Shown here one piece after another: positions 23,901 through 32,531 of a stretch of 36,844 bases of DNA; the first letter of the stretch is position 1; the number at the start of each line of letters is the position of its first letter. The notes beneath the pieces are model-generated. The model did not search any database. It was given only the letters and a program-made list of their open reading frames with translations, and had not been told where the DNA came from. Source of the DNA: JALZAA01 sp046724435 (GTDB lineage Bacteria > Actinomycetota > Acidimicrobiia > IMCC26256 > JACDBD01); assembly GCA_046724435.1 (NCBI GenBank), contig JBKOWN010000205.1:1-36844 (forward strand), written 5' to 3'. The position numbers and the translations under genes were made by a program.

Positions 23901-25420
23901 CGGGAGCGCGCCTCGCTCTCTGCATCGAGGGAGGAGAGGTAGTCGACGACGTTTTGCTGTTCGTTGTGCTCCGCCCAACCGACGGGGGTCGAGTGGAACG
24001 AGCAGTCCTCGATGTCGGGGTCGGCGCCGTGCTCGACGAGGTAGCGCACGAGCTCGAGATTCCCGTTGTAGGCGGCGCCATGAAGCGCGGTCTGCTCGTG
24101 CGGGTAGGGGTCGGCAGCATCGACGTCGAAGCCGAGCTCGATCATCAGCTTCACGGCGTCGGATCGGTCACGGTCGGCGGCGACACTGATCTGGTGCGGC
24201 CGGCGGGCGATGGCGCGCACAACGATCGTCGGATCGCTCGTTCGGAGCCGTTGGACGTTCTGGCGGTCGGCCCGCATGCACGCGCCGAGGAACTCCAGCT
24301 CGGGATCGGGATGGTCGGGTTTGGCGCCGGCTGCCTCGAGAAGCTCGACGACCGCGGCGTTGCCGTTGAGAACGGCGAGCTCGTACGGAGTGCGTCCCTC
24401 GAAGATGGGGTGGCGTGTCCCCCGGCCGTCCACGTCGACGGGATGCCGTAACACGACGGCCGCGCGTCGGGGGTGGTTCCAGGCCGCGGCCTTCACGAGC
24501 TCGTCTTCGACGAGTTGCGATGGTGTGGCGTGCATCGGTGCGAGCCTTGCGTGCCAGATTCCGCCACTGCCCGTTCCGAGCCCGAACTCGTAGAGGAGCT
24601 CGAGAGCCGTCGTGTCGTCGTCGGCGGTGGGCAGGCCGAGCTCATAGAGCGCCTGACTGTCGTTGGCGTCCGCGCCTCGTTCGAGGAGCAGCCGCCCCAG
24701 GTCGATCGGCTGCGAATGCGCGCTGCTCAGCACACCCGTGAGCGCGGTGTACGGCGACGGCAGCCCTTCCCAGAGATAGCCGGCGTTGGGATCGGCGCCG
24801 GCGTCGAGGAGCCGGCGTGCGACCTCCACGTGTGAGCGTCCCGGCGCCCGGTCGTCGATCGTGGAATAGGCGAGGTACAGCAGGGGCGTCCACCGATGCG
24901 GACCGCCGTCGCGGTTCGCGGCCGCGCGGTCGCGCGCCAACAATGCGGTGATCGCGCCGACATCGCCGACTGCAGCGGCGACGTGGATGCTCGTGGCCGG
25001 CAGCTCCGGATGCGAAGCGAGGAGTTGCGTCGCTTGGTCCCATCGGGCCGGGTCGTCGCCCCCATGCGTGAGACATGCGAGGCGCAGGAACTCGTCGGCT
25101 CGATCGTCGTCATTGGTCAGCCGGCCCCCCACGGTCGCTCGGTGCGGCGCCCGCCGGTAGCGCTCCACGACATCGAGGTGCGCACGTAGCTTGGGCCACG
25201 AGGGGAAGCCGTGGCGACGCGCCACGACGAGTTGCGCATCGGCGCGGGAGAACGACCTGGCCTCGGGTGTATCGGCCGCGACGCTGTTCAGCCGGGGATG
25301 AAACTCACGCACGTGCTCGAGGGCTTCGGGCGCGCCGGCCCGCACGAAGCGCTGCAGTGTCTTGGCCTGGTTCTTGAGCTGTTCCAGACTCGGGTCGTCC
25401 GGGAGACGGACAGTGGGCAC
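23897..25420 (-). CDS. Ankyrin-repeat protein
   Basis: 507 residues. The N-terminal PDDPSLEQLKNQAKTLQRFV and LVVARRHGFPSWPKL form the helical module that precedes ankyrin repeats in many actinobacterial proteins. Repeats are then visible at ATSIHVAAAVGDVGAITALL, SHVEVARRLLDAGADPN, DLGRLLLERGADAND, TPYELAVLNGNAAVVELLEA and TALHGAAYNGNLELVRYL. Ankyrin proteins mediate protein contacts; partner unknown. The GTG 25420 start is supported by GAGGAGG 5 bases upstream. No signal peptide, so cytoplasmic. The neighbours are not obviously related. Confidence 0.88.
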   Translation of the reverse strand: MPTVRLPDDPSLEQLKNQAKTLQRFVRAGAPEALEHVREFHPRLNSVAADTPEARSFSRADAQLVVARRHGFPSWPKLRAHLDVVERYRRAPHRATVGGRLTNDDDRADEFLRLACLTHGGDDPARWDQATQLLASHPELPATSIHVAAAVGDVGAITALLARDRAAANRDGGPHRWTPLLYLAYSTIDDRAPGRSHVEVARRLLDAGADPNAGYLWEGLPSPYTALTGVLSSAHSQPIDLGRLLLERGADANDSQALYELGLPTADDDTTALELLYEFGLGTGSGGIWHARLAPMHATPSQLVEDELVKAAAWNHPRRAAVVLRHPVDVDGRGTRHPIFEGRTPYELAVLNGNAAVVELLEAAGAKPDHPDPELEFLGACMRADRQNVQRLRTSDPTIVVRAIARRPHQISVAADRDRSDAVKLMIELGFDVDAADPYPHEQTALHGAAYNGNLELVRYLVEHGADPDIEDCSFHSTPVGWAEHNEQQNVVDYLSSLDAESEARSR

Positions 25421-25591
25421 GACGGCCTCCTCTCGCGGTGCCTGATGTCCGCATCTCAGACCGAAAGGAGGTCGAGACCTCGCACGCGAGCAGACTCGCA
25501 CCAGGTGGGCTTTGCCCTTCCCGCGGACCGGCGGCGCCCTGCGCGCCCGCTCGAGTCTACGGTCGAAGCAGCCGTCAGCTCCGCGGAGGTT
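25421..25591. other. Intergenic region upstream of the ankyrin gene
   Basis: 171 bases with no gene. It holds GAGGTC-GA-GACCTC (25468-25481) overlapping CTCG-N4-CGAG (25479-25490), and the palindrome CTCCGCGGAG at 25579-25588 just beyond the DUF2252 stop. One may help to end the DUF2252 message, and the ankyrin promoter should lie here, but I cannot point to a clear -10. Confidence 0.3.
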
Positions 25592-27064
25592 CTAGACGTC
25601 CGCCTCGGCCGGCAGTCGGCCGTCTTTGATCGCCTGGACGAGCGCAGCATGGTCGAGCGCGTTCTGATCGGCGTACAAGGTGGCGAAGCGGCCCAGTGCC
25701 TTGCCGAAGACGTCTCCCTTGCCGAGGTAGCCGGAGATGCTCGCCGCGTCGCCGGAGCGGGCGTGGGATCGTGCGAGAGTTCCGCCACAGAGCTCCGCGT
25801 AGGAAAGAAACGGGTTCACCCCCAAGGCATTGACGTTGGCGGACACTTTCATGTCCCGCAGGTTGCGCCAGTAGTAGTCGGTACCGGAAGTCTCGTCGTG
25901 GGTCCATCCGAGGAACATGTCGCTGGCGGCTTGCATGAACCGCTGCCCCTCGACGGCGCGCCGGGCGTGGTTGTCGTAGGCGGAACGCCCGAGGTGCGGC
26001 TCGAGAACCGACGCCTGCGCTTCCTTGATCTGCAGCATGAGCGGGTCGTCGTATCCCCCTCCGTCCAGCAGCGCGATCCAGCAACGCGTCCCGACGCTGC
26101 CGACCCCCACCACCTTGCGAGCAGCATCCACCAATGTGAACCGGTCGAGGAGATGGCCGACCTCGTCGGAGAGGTTCGCCCGATATCCGTCGAGCAGGGC
26201 CTGCATTCGCTCGAGGTCGTCGTCGTCGCCGACGTGACCCACTAACGGAGGCTGGTCGACGATCCGTCGCCGACCGTCGGCGATCGTCGTGAGCTTGTTC
26301 ACAGCCTGCAGATTGCTGTGCGCGTACGCCCTGGCGATGCCACGGTCGAGCATGCCGCGGGTTTCGGTATCACCCTTCTCGTCCGCCACCGCCACGACCA
26401 CGTCGGTGTCGATGCTCCAGGACCAGGCCTCGAGGGTGGGGGTCGTCGCCAAGGCGGCCAGCAGGTCCCGATAACTCGTCACCATGTGCAAGACCGCGGT
26501 CTGGCCGACGTCGTCGGACAGGCCCTTTGACCGGGCCGCGACGGCCAAGCTCCCGCCCAAGCGCTTGAGATCCCACTCCCACGGCCCCGGCAGGGTCTCG
26601 TCGAAGTCGTTCACGTCGAAGATCAACCGACGTTCCGGGGTGGCGAACCCACCGAAGTTCACGAGGTGCGCATCACCGCACAGCTGCACCGTGTGCCCGC
26701 TGGTCGGCGTGGAAGCCAGGTCGGCGGCCATACCCGCCGCCGCACCGCGGTAGAAACCGAACGCCGACTCCGCCATCCGCCCGTAGCGGATCGGCAGGAG
26801 CTCGCGCACCCGGCTCTCCCCCTGCTCTTCCAGAACCGCCACGGGGTCGGGCCGATCCGGCGCCGGCCGCCAGTCGCCGTGTGAATCTCGCGGCACGTGC
26901 TTGCGCAGCGCGCGACCGGCTGCGCTGCGGTCGGCGCGATTGATCGTCCCCGCCCTGCCGCCCAACACCGCGGCGGCGCTAGCCGTACCAGGCGCCCGGT
27001 CGAGCTTCGCGACACGCGCCCGCTTCACCTTGGTTCCCGCCGTCTTCGCGGTCGTCTTGGTCAT
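25592..27064 (-). CDS. DUF2252 family protein
   Basis: 490 residues. After a Lys/Arg-rich N-terminus, the family features appear: PIRYGRMAESAFGFYRGAA, LCGDAHLVNFGGFATPE, the metal- or nucleotide-binding-like FDVNDFDETLPGPWEWDLKR, KVVGVGSVGTRCWI and QIKEAQASVLEP. The fold resembles aminoglycoside phosphotransferase/protein kinases, with GDAH and DVNDFDE as the catalytic-loop equivalents, but the substrate is unknown. ATG 27064 is preferred because GGGGGAGG lies about 5 bases upstream; GTG 27079 is the alternative. Divergent from the alcohol dehydrogenase. Confidence 0.9.
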   Translation of the reverse strand: MTKTTAKTAGTKVKRARVAKLDRAPGTASAAAVLGGRAGTINRADRSAAGRALRKHVPRDSHGDWRPAPDRPDPVAVLEEQGESRVRELLPIRYGRMAESAFGFYRGAAAGMAADLASTPTSGHTVQLCGDAHLVNFGGFATPERRLIFDVNDFDETLPGPWEWDLKRLGGSLAVAARSKGLSDDVGQTAVLHMVTSYRDLLAALATTPTLEAWSWSIDTDVVVAVADEKGDTETRGMLDRGIARAYAHSNLQAVNKLTTIADGRRRIVDQPPLVGHVGDDDDLERMQALLDGYRANLSDEVGHLLDRFTLVDAARKVVGVGSVGTRCWIALLDGGGYDDPLMLQIKEAQASVLEPHLGRSAYDNHARRAVEGQRFMQAASDMFLGWTHDETSGTDYYWRNLRDMKVSANVNALGVNPFLSYAELCGGTLARSHARSGDAASISGYLGKGDVFGKALGRFATLYADQNALDHAALVQAIKDGRLPAEADV

Positions 27065-27144
27065 CGCGGCCTCCCCCACTCACCCCGCGCTGCCAAGCTC
27101 TCGGCGCTCAGCGAGCTCGACAGGCCGCTGCCGCGGCGATACGA

Positions 27145-27150
27145 CACAAT
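27145..27150 (+). promoter_or_regulatory. Possible -10 element before the alcohol dehydrogenase
   Basis: CACAAT ends 6 bases before the ATG of a 9-codon ORF (27157). TCGACA at 27117-27122 resembles a -35, but the 22-base spacing is long; TACGAC at 27140-27145, at 17 bases, is the alternative -10. Confidence 0.3.
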
Positions 27151-27156
27151 CTCCGT

Positions 27157-27186
27157 ATGTCCAGCTTAAGGCAGAGGTTCCCGTGA
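27157..27186 (+). CDS. Possible leader peptide of the alcohol dehydrogenase
   Basis: A 9-codon ORF, MSSLRQRFP, starts with ATG 6 bases after CACAAT, and its TGA (27184-27186) overlaps the GTG start (27183) of the dehydrogenase as GTGA. It includes the GAGG that could serve as the dehydrogenase ribosome site. Such leaderless small ORFs are known in actinobacteria; chance remains possible. Confidence 0.3.
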   Translation: MSSLRQRFP

Positions 27187-28379
27187 AGGCGCTCGTGTTC
27201 CGCCACAGTCTTCCTCGCGAAGCACTGGCCTTCGTCGGAGGGCGAGTGACGCGACGCGCCTACACGACCAGGGCCGCGCCGACAGGATTGCGGGAGGTGC
27301 CCGAACCGTCACCGCCGTCGGCCGACTGGGTGCTGTGCAACACCGCAGTGAGCGGCATCTGCGGTTCCGACGCCAAAGAGATCTTCCTGCATGGCGCCCT
27401 CGACAACCCGTTGACCGCCTTGTTGTCGTTCCCGCACGTGCTCGGCCATGAGGCAGTCGCCCAGCGGAGCGACACGGGGGAACGGGTCGTTGTCAACCCC
27501 TGGTTGTCGTGCATTCCGCGCGGGATCGATCCTCCGTGCGTGGCGTGCGCAGAGGGGCGCTATCCGTGGTGCCGCAACTTCGACCGCGGCGCGCTCTCCG
27601 CTGCACTCCACCTCGGGAACTGCGCATCCGCGCCCGGCGCGCATGCCGAGCGGTTCAGCGCGCACGACGGACAGCTCTTCCTTGTGCCCGACACGATCAG
27701 TGACGACGCCGCCGTGCTTGCGGATCCGGCGAGCGTGTCGCTGCGCACGAGTCTGTTGCACCCGCCCGAACCGTCGAGACCAGCCCTGGTGTACGGCAGC
27801 GGCACGCTGGCCGACGCGGCCGTCGGGTTGCTGCGGCACCTCTACCCCGACGTCGAGATTTGGGTGGCGAGCCGGCCCGGCCCGCGTGCAGAGATCGCGG
27901 AGAAGATGGGCGCACATGCGGTGCTTCCGTCCCAGCCGAAGGAGCTCGTCCAGGACGTGGCACGCCGGACCGGGGCGCGTCCACTCGTTCCCTGGAACAA
28001 GCGATCGTGGCTGCAAGACGGACCGGGTGTCGTCTACGACACCATCGGCAGTCCGGAGACCATCGAGACGTCGCTACGCCTCCTCGCTACCGGGGGCACG
28101 CTCGTCATCAGTGGTGTCGAGACACCGAAGCGTTTCGAGTGGACTCCCTTGTACTTCAAGGAATTGCGCGTCATTGGTTCGAACGCGTTCGGGATCGAGG
28201 AGGTCCGTGGGGTGCGCAAGCACGCGTTCGAGCACTACTTCGACTTCGTCGGCGAGGGCCTCGACCTGACGCCGATGATCACCCACCGCTATCCGCTGTC
28301 CGAGTGGAAGCGCGCCATCTCGACGATCGCACGAGTGAAACGCACGGGCGCGGTGAAGGTGCTGCTCCGTCCGTCGTAA
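27183..28379 (+). CDS. Zinc-dependent alcohol dehydrogenase (MDR)
   Basis: 398 residues. The catalytic zinc site is given by SGICGSD (Cys60) and LGHE (His89, Glu90). A structural-zinc loop has four cysteines spaced through CIPRGIDPPCVACAEGRYPW and C. The NAD(P) domain uses VYGSGTLADAAVG, a variant of GxGxxG. It would oxidise an alcohol or reduce an aldehyde or ketone in the cytoplasm. GTG 27183 overlaps the stop of a possible leader peptide. It is divergent from DUF2252 and convergent with the reductase-like gene. Substrate unknown. Confidence 0.87.
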   Translation: MKALVFRHSLPREALAFVGGRVTRRAYTTRAAPTGLREVPEPSPPSADWVLCNTAVSGICGSDAKEIFLHGALDNPLTALLSFPHVLGHEAVAQRSDTGERVVVNPWLSCIPRGIDPPCVACAEGRYPWCRNFDRGALSAALHLGNCASAPGAHAERFSAHDGQLFLVPDTISDDAAVLADPASVSLRTSLLHPPEPSRPALVYGSGTLADAAVGLLRHLYPDVEIWVASRPGPRAEIAEKMGAHAVLPSQPKELVQDVARRTGARPLVPWNKRSWLQDGPGVVYDTIGSPETIETSLRLLATGGTLVISGVETPKRFEWTPLYFKELRVIGSNAFGIEEVRGVRKHAFEHYFDFVGEGLDLTPMITHRYPLSEWKRAISTIARVKRTGAVKVLLRPS

Positions 28380-28385
28380 CTCTCG

Positions 28386-28474
28386 CTAGGCGCGTTCTCT
28401 CCCTCTCTCGCGGTCCGGGAGCACTGGAAAGGCAGCTCGGCCTCGGTCGGGCTCCCTTCTCCCTAACGCGCTAG
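28386..28474. terminator. Large inverted repeat between convergent genes
   Basis: CTAG-G-CGCGTT (28386-28396) pairs with AACGCGCTAG (28465-28474) with one bulge; inside, GGGAGC (28417-28422) pairs with GCTCCC (28451-28456). The 91-base gap between the convergent alcohol dehydrogenase and reductase-like genes is largely this structure, and the right arm includes the latter's stop codon. A bidirectional terminator is a reasonable guess, though there is no T-run. Confidence 0.35.
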
Positions 28475-30132
28475 TCGGCAACCTGCACGGGTTCCGTTGC
28501 GCGCAGGTGCTCGTGCACGAGGCGGACGACTGTCGCTCCTTCACCGACGGCCGAGGCGACACGCTTGATCGAGCCCTGTCGCACATCGCCGGCGGCGAAC
28601 ACTCCGGGCATGCTGGTCTCGAGAGGCAACGGATCGCGGTCGTGGTCCCATCGCGTGGCTGGCTGCTCGAGGACATCTCGCCCCGTCACGAGATAGCCCT
28701 GCGCGTCGCGCTCGATCTCATCGGGGAGCCACTGTGTGTGCGGCTCTCCGCCGATCATGATGAACAGCGCGGCCGCGGGGATCTCTTCGACGGCATCTCG
28801 CGCTCGATCGGCAAGGGTGAGGTGTTCGAGGCGGCCCTCGCCGCCGCCGTCGACCACCTCGGTGCGGTGCCGAACGATGACGTTCGGCGTCGACTCGATG
28901 GCGCGCACGAGATATGTCGACATCGACTCGGCGAAGCTGTCGGCCCGAATGACGAGCGTGACCGTACGGGCGTGCTTGGCGAGGTGCAGCGTCGCTTGAC
29001 CGGCCGAGTTGCCGGCGCCGACGACGAAGACGTCCTGGCCTTGCATCGCTCTGCTCTCGCTGACGGCCGCGCCGTAGAAGACGCCCGATCCCACGAGTGC
29101 TTCGAGGGCCGGGACCCCGAGCCGCCGCCATTCGATCCCGGTCGCGATCACAACCGTTCGCGCGGACACCTCGCTCCCGTCGAGGAGGCGCACCAGTCGA
29201 CGGTCCCCGAGCAGCTCGAGTCCGACTGCCTGCTGGGCGAACACGATGTGCGCACCCATCAGCCAGGCCTGCTCGCAGGTTCGCTCCATGAGAAGCCCCC
29301 CGCCGATGCCGTGGGGGAACCCGGGATAGTTCCTGATGAGGGGGCTCGTCCCGGCCTGCCCACCCGAGAGCACCTGCTCGAGCAGCACCGTGTCGAGCCC
29401 CTCGGACGCGGCATAGACGGCGGCCGTCAAGCCCGCCGGTCCCGCGCCCACGATCGCGACCTCGCACGTGTCGACGTCGTTCTTGACGTTGACACCGACG
29501 GCGCGGGCGAGATCCGGCAGGCTCGGATCGACGATCACCTGACCGTCGTAACGAATCACCACGGGGAGGCGCGATCCGTCGACCCCGGCATCGTCGAGCA
29601 GACGGCGTCCGGCCTCACTCTCGACTGGATAGAAGGCGAACGGCATGCTGAACCGCGTCATCACGTCGCGCAACTGGAGCAAACGGCTGTCGCCCTCCTT
29701 GGCAACGATCCGAAACAGCTCGAACGTCGGATCCTGCTCCCTTGTCCACGAAGAGAGGTACTCGCTCATCGCGCCGTACATCATCTCGTCGTCCGCCCAC
29801 GGCCGCACGATGTGATAGTCCGCGTTCCCGAGCGCCATGGCCTGTACCGCCGGACTCGTCGACGAGTAGTCCCGATCGACGAGCAGGACGCGCTTTGCAC
29901 CCGGATACAGCTCGTGCGCTCGCGCGAGAAAGTCGGACGAGGTGTCGTCGACGAGCAGCAGTGCCACGGGCTCGTCGGAGCTGGCCATCTCCTGCATCGC
30001 GGCGAGTGCGGCCTTCGGCGAGCTATCCCCCCTCACGGTGAAATCGTTGCCGAAGCGCCGCGTGAGATCGGCGAGCAGTTCGCGTAACGAGCTCGTGTCG
30101 TGGTCGACCACGAAGAGCACCGGCCCTGCCAT
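28471..30132 (-). CDS. Receiver-like / thioredoxin-reductase-like FAD oxidoreductase
   Basis: 553 residues in three parts. The N-terminal part (about 1-130) has the pattern of a response-regulator receiver, with VLFVVDHDTSS, LLLVDDTSS and VLLVDRD. The middle (about 140-215) looks like a thioredoxin/glutaredoxin fold. The rest is a two-domain FAD/NADPH reductase with VAIVGAGPAGLTAAVYAASE, SGGQAG, VFVVGAGNSAGQ and MPGVFAAGDVRQGS. The redox CxxC of thioredoxin reductase is replaced by YGAAVSES, so it cannot use the standard disulfide. ATG 30132 gives the family-like start MAGPVLFVVDHD; a GTG at 30189 is possible. Convergent with the alcohol dehydrogenase. Confidence 0.88.
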   Translation of the reverse strand: MAGPVLFVVDHDTSSLRELLADLTRRFGNDFTVRGDSSPKAALAAMQEMASSDEPVALLLVDDTSSDFLARAHELYPGAKRVLLVDRDYSSTSPAVQAMALGNADYHIVRPWADDEMMYGAMSEYLSSWTREQDPTFELFRIVAKEGDSRLLQLRDVMTRFSMPFAFYPVESEAGRRLLDDAGVDGSRLPVVIRYDGQVIVDPSLPDLARAVGVNVKNDVDTCEVAIVGAGPAGLTAAVYAASEGLDTVLLEQVLSGGQAGTSPLIRNYPGFPHGIGGGLLMERTCEQAWLMGAHIVFAQQAVGLELLGDRRLVRLLDGSEVSARTVVIATGIEWRRLGVPALEALVGSGVFYGAAVSESRAMQGQDVFVVGAGNSAGQATLHLAKHARTVTLVIRADSFAESMSTYLVRAIESTPNVIVRHRTEVVDGGGEGRLEHLTLADRARDAVEEIPAAALFIMIGGEPHTQWLPDEIERDAQGYLVTGRDVLEQPATRWDHDRDPLPLETSMPGVFAAGDVRQGSIKRVASAVGEGATVVRLVHEHLRATEPVQVAD

Positions 30133-30228
30133 CTCTCCGAGCCTACCGAGGAGCCTCGCCACCTCCGGGCGAGCGGCGTAAGCCGGCACGCAGCGCGGCC
30201 CGGCGTGGCCCGGCGACGAATCCTGCCC

Positions 30229-30978
30229 TCACCGTAGGACCGGAACCATCGACGGGTCGCCACCGAGGTACTGGGTGGAGAGACGGCTGATTGTCCCGTC
30301 GGCCTTCAGTGCCTGGATCGCCGCGTTCACCTTCTTCAGCAGCGGTGAGCCCTTGGGCAGGATCGCACCGACCTTGTCAGCCGTGCGGAGCTGCCCGGCG
30401 ACTGCGAGCTGGCCGCGGGACTGCGCTGCCTGCTTCATCACACTCACCGTGTAATCGAGCACTGCATCGACCTGGTTCGCTTCCAGCGCCGTCACGGCTT
30501 GGGTGAGATCGGGGTATTGCTGAGCGGGCGTGTCGGGCTTCAGCACACGGTCCAAGTACGCGGATGACGCCGGCGTCGCGGTCGAAACCCCCCAGCGGAG
30601 CCGCTTGGCCGCCGAGGCGTCGGCGACGTTCACGCCGGTCCGAACCATGATCCCTTGGTCGAAGTCGAGGTATGGCCTCGAGAACGAAATTGGCTTCGAC
30701 TTCGTGATCAGCGCTTCCTGCATGCCGATATCGAAGCCCTTGGCCTTCCCGGCAACCAACGACGAGAAGGGGATGGCTACGACCGTGACGCCGCTCCTGC
30801 CAAGCTTGGCGGCGATGGCCTTCGCGAGGTCGTACTCGAATCCGCCCGTGACGTCCGTGGCCGAGGTGCCGAGCCAGAATCCGGGCTGCGGCACCTCGGC
30901 GGCGACCCGAAGTGGACCCTGGCTCGGCGCGGCGGTTGACGCCGGACCGTTGGCAAGGGCAAACGCGAGGGCGAGCAC
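30229..30978 (-). CDS. Family 3 solute-binding protein, orphan
   Basis: About 249 residues. The pattern GGFEYDLAKAIAAKLG, PFSSLVAGKAKGFDIGMQ, ISFSRPYLDFDQGIMVR and the late GAILPKGSPLLKKVNAAIQ is that of periplasmic-type amino-acid-binding proteins of ABC importers. No permease or ATPase gene is adjacent. A signal peptide is expected, but the only normal start, GTG 30978, gives MLALAFALANGPASTAAP with no positive n-region. Reading upstream in frame from ATT at 30996 gives IRFAVCVLALAFALANGPAS, a much better signal peptide, so the true start may be non-standard or there may be a sequence error. GTTAAT (31011-31006) lies 9 bases before that ATT. Confidence 0.8.
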   Translation of the reverse strand: MLALAFALANGPASTAAPSQGPLRVAAEVPQPGFWLGTSATDVTGGFEYDLAKAIAAKLGRSGVTVVAIPFSSLVAGKAKGFDIGMQEALITKSKPISFSRPYLDFDQGIMVRTGVNVADASAAKRLRWGVSTATPASSAYLDRVLKPDTPAQQYPDLTQAVTALEANQVDAVLDYTVSVMKQAAQSRGQLAVAGQLRTADKVGAILPKGSPLLKKVNAAIQALKADGTISRLSTQYLGGDPSMVPVLR

Positions 30979-31060
30979 GCAGACGGCGAAGCGAATGGAG
31001 CGGAGATTAACCTGTCGTACGGAGCAATCTGCCCCCGTCTGACCCCCTCACAGGATTCCG

Positions 31061-32392
31061 ATGGCCCAGTCACGCACCGATACCGAAGCCGATACCGAAG
31101 CCGATACCGAAGCACCGACGGAGCCGTCGTTGACGCGACGGGAGCGTCGGATGCGAGGTCGGTCCCGGCCTCCCTCCGAGGGCCTACCGACCAACGAGCC
31201 CGCCGCGGCCAAGGCTCGGCGATCGGCGGCGAAGCGACGGTGGCATGTGGCCCGCCGGGTGCTCGCCCTCGCTCTAGTCGTGCTCGCGATTCCCGTCGGC
31301 ATCTCGTACTACAACTTCATGACCATCCCGGCGCAGGACTCGCTCAGTGTGCGGTCGGTCGAGTGGATGCGCGAGAACGGCATGGCCGGCATGGTCAACA
31401 CCGTTGAGCACTGGTGGTACTCGAAGAATGCCCCGCCTGTCGGTGGCCGCCTCGCGCACGGACTCCCGCGGGCGGCGGCGCCCACCGGATCAGCCGCGTC
31501 CCGGCGGATCAACGCGAACGCGCTCGCCGGCGCAACTGCCCCTCCACACCTTTCCGTACCCGCGAACATGCAGCCGCTCGTTGCCTCACCGCAGCCCGAC
31601 GAAGGCGTCTGGAAGCCGACCGGCCGTACCGTTGCCGGCCTGCCGGCTGTGTACACGACCTATTTCCGGCCTGATGCGGTTCACACCAGCCTCGTAGCGT
31701 CTGCCATGTGGATGGACACGTCCCTCCTGAGGGCGTCCTTCGTGCCGGGAACGCGGCAGCCGCCCGGAGCGCCCCAGACGTGGGGAGCCCAGGTTCCGTC
31801 CGCGGAGTGGCCGAATCTCGTGGCCGCGTTCAACTCAGGGTTCGAGATGCGCGACACCCACGGCGGGGTCTACACGGATGGGCGCGTGCTCATCCCGCTC
31901 GTCGATGGCGGCGCCTCGTTCGTGATCGACCAGAAGGGGAAGGCGAACGTCGGGACCTGGGGACGAGACTTCCAAATGTCGCCCGACATCGCGTCGGTGC
32001 GCCAGAACCTCGCGCTCATTCTCGATGACGGCCAACCGGTGGCAGGCCTGCCCGACAACGCGGACGGGGCCTGGGGGGCGACGCTGGGAAATCGGGTGTT
32101 CGTCTGGCGCTCCGGTGTGGGCGTCGACAAGAACGGCGGACTCGTGTACGTGGCCGGACCGGGGCTCAGCGCCGTGACCCTTGCGGTCCTGCTCCAGCGC
32201 GCCGGCGCTGTCCGTGCAATGGAACTTGACATCAACAGCGACTGGGTCACCGGCTACACCTACCAGCAGACGGACCCCGCGAACCCCGGTGCCATCACGG
32301 GTGTCAAGCTCCTCCCGGAGATGTCGCACAGCAACGACCGGTATCTGCAACCATCGGAAAGCGACTTCTTCGCCATGCTCTCCGGGTACTAG
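31061..32392 (+). CDS. Membrane-anchored NAGPA-domain phosphodiester glycosidase-like protein
   Basis: 443 residues. The first 60 are polar with a threefold DTEA repeat, followed by a membrane helix (VLALALVVLAIPVGISYYNF) and a large extracytoplasmic part. From about residue 190 the NAGPA (phosphodiester glycosidase) pattern appears: AVHTSLVASAMWMD, VAAFNSGFEMRDTHGGVY, GTWGRDFQMSP and the terminal ELDINSDWVTGY. In this family related enzymes remove GlcNAc-1-phosphodiester groups; bacterial ones are mostly uncharacterised and may process envelope polymers. ATG 31061 has a weak AGGA upstream. It heads a plus-strand trio with the aminotransferase and LytR_C protein. Confidence 0.85.
   Translation: MAQSRTDTEADTEADTEAPTEPSLTRRERRMRGRSRPPSEGLPTNEPAAAKARRSAAKRRWHVARRVLALALVVLAIPVGISYYNFMTIPAQDSLSVRSVEWMRENGMAGMVNTVEHWWYSKNAPPVGGRLAHGLPRAAAPTGSAASRRINANALAGATAPPHLSVPANMQPLVASPQPDEGVWKPTGRTVAGLPAVYTTYFRPDAVHTSLVASAMWMDTSLLRASFVPGTRQPPGAPQTWGAQVPSAEWPNLVAAFNSGFEMRDTHGGVYTDGRVLIPLVDGGASFVIDQKGKANVGTWGRDFQMSPDIASVRQNLALILDDGQPVAGLPDNADGAWGATLGNRVFVWRSGVGVDKNGGLVYVAGPGLSAVTLAVLLQRAGAVRAMELDINSDWVTGYTYQQTDPANPGAITGVKLLPEMSHSNDRYLQPSESDFFAMLSGY
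31079..31114 (+). repeat. Triple 12-bp tandem repeat in the NAGPA gene
   Basis: GATACCGAAGCC occurs at 31079-31090 and 31091-31102, and GATACCGAAGCA at 31103-31114. In frame it encodes Asp-Thr-Glu-Ala three times near the cytoplasmic N-terminus. Near-identical copies suggest recent expansion and possible length variation between strains. Confidence 0.85.
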
Positions 32393-32399
32393 CTGGAGG

Positions 32400-32423
32400 T
32401 TCCCCGACCCGAGGAGTCGGGAA
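32400..32423 (+). terminator. Possible hairpin after the NAGPA gene
   Basis: TTCC-C-CGAC (32400-32408) pairs with GTCGGGAA (32416-32423), 8 bp with one bulge and a 7-base loop, 7 bases after the stop. There is no T-run, so termination is uncertain. Confidence 0.35.
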
Positions 32424-32480
32424 GAACGGGCAGAGCAGCTTGATCGCCGCGGTACAGTGCCCGGTCATCTTGGTCCCTTT

Positions 32481-32522
32481 ATGACGTTCCGACGCCTAGT
32501 CGCAAGTCCCTCCCAACGCTAG
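32481..32522 (+). CDS. Possible leader ORF before the aminotransferase
   Basis: A 13-codon ORF, MTFRRLVASPSQR, ends 9 bases before the ATG at 32532. No convincing promoter or ribosome site is seen. It is listed because two other genes here have short Arg-rich ORFs just upstream; it may be chance. Confidence 0.15.
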   Translation: MTFRRLVASPSQR

Positions 32523-32531
32523 AGAGTGTCG

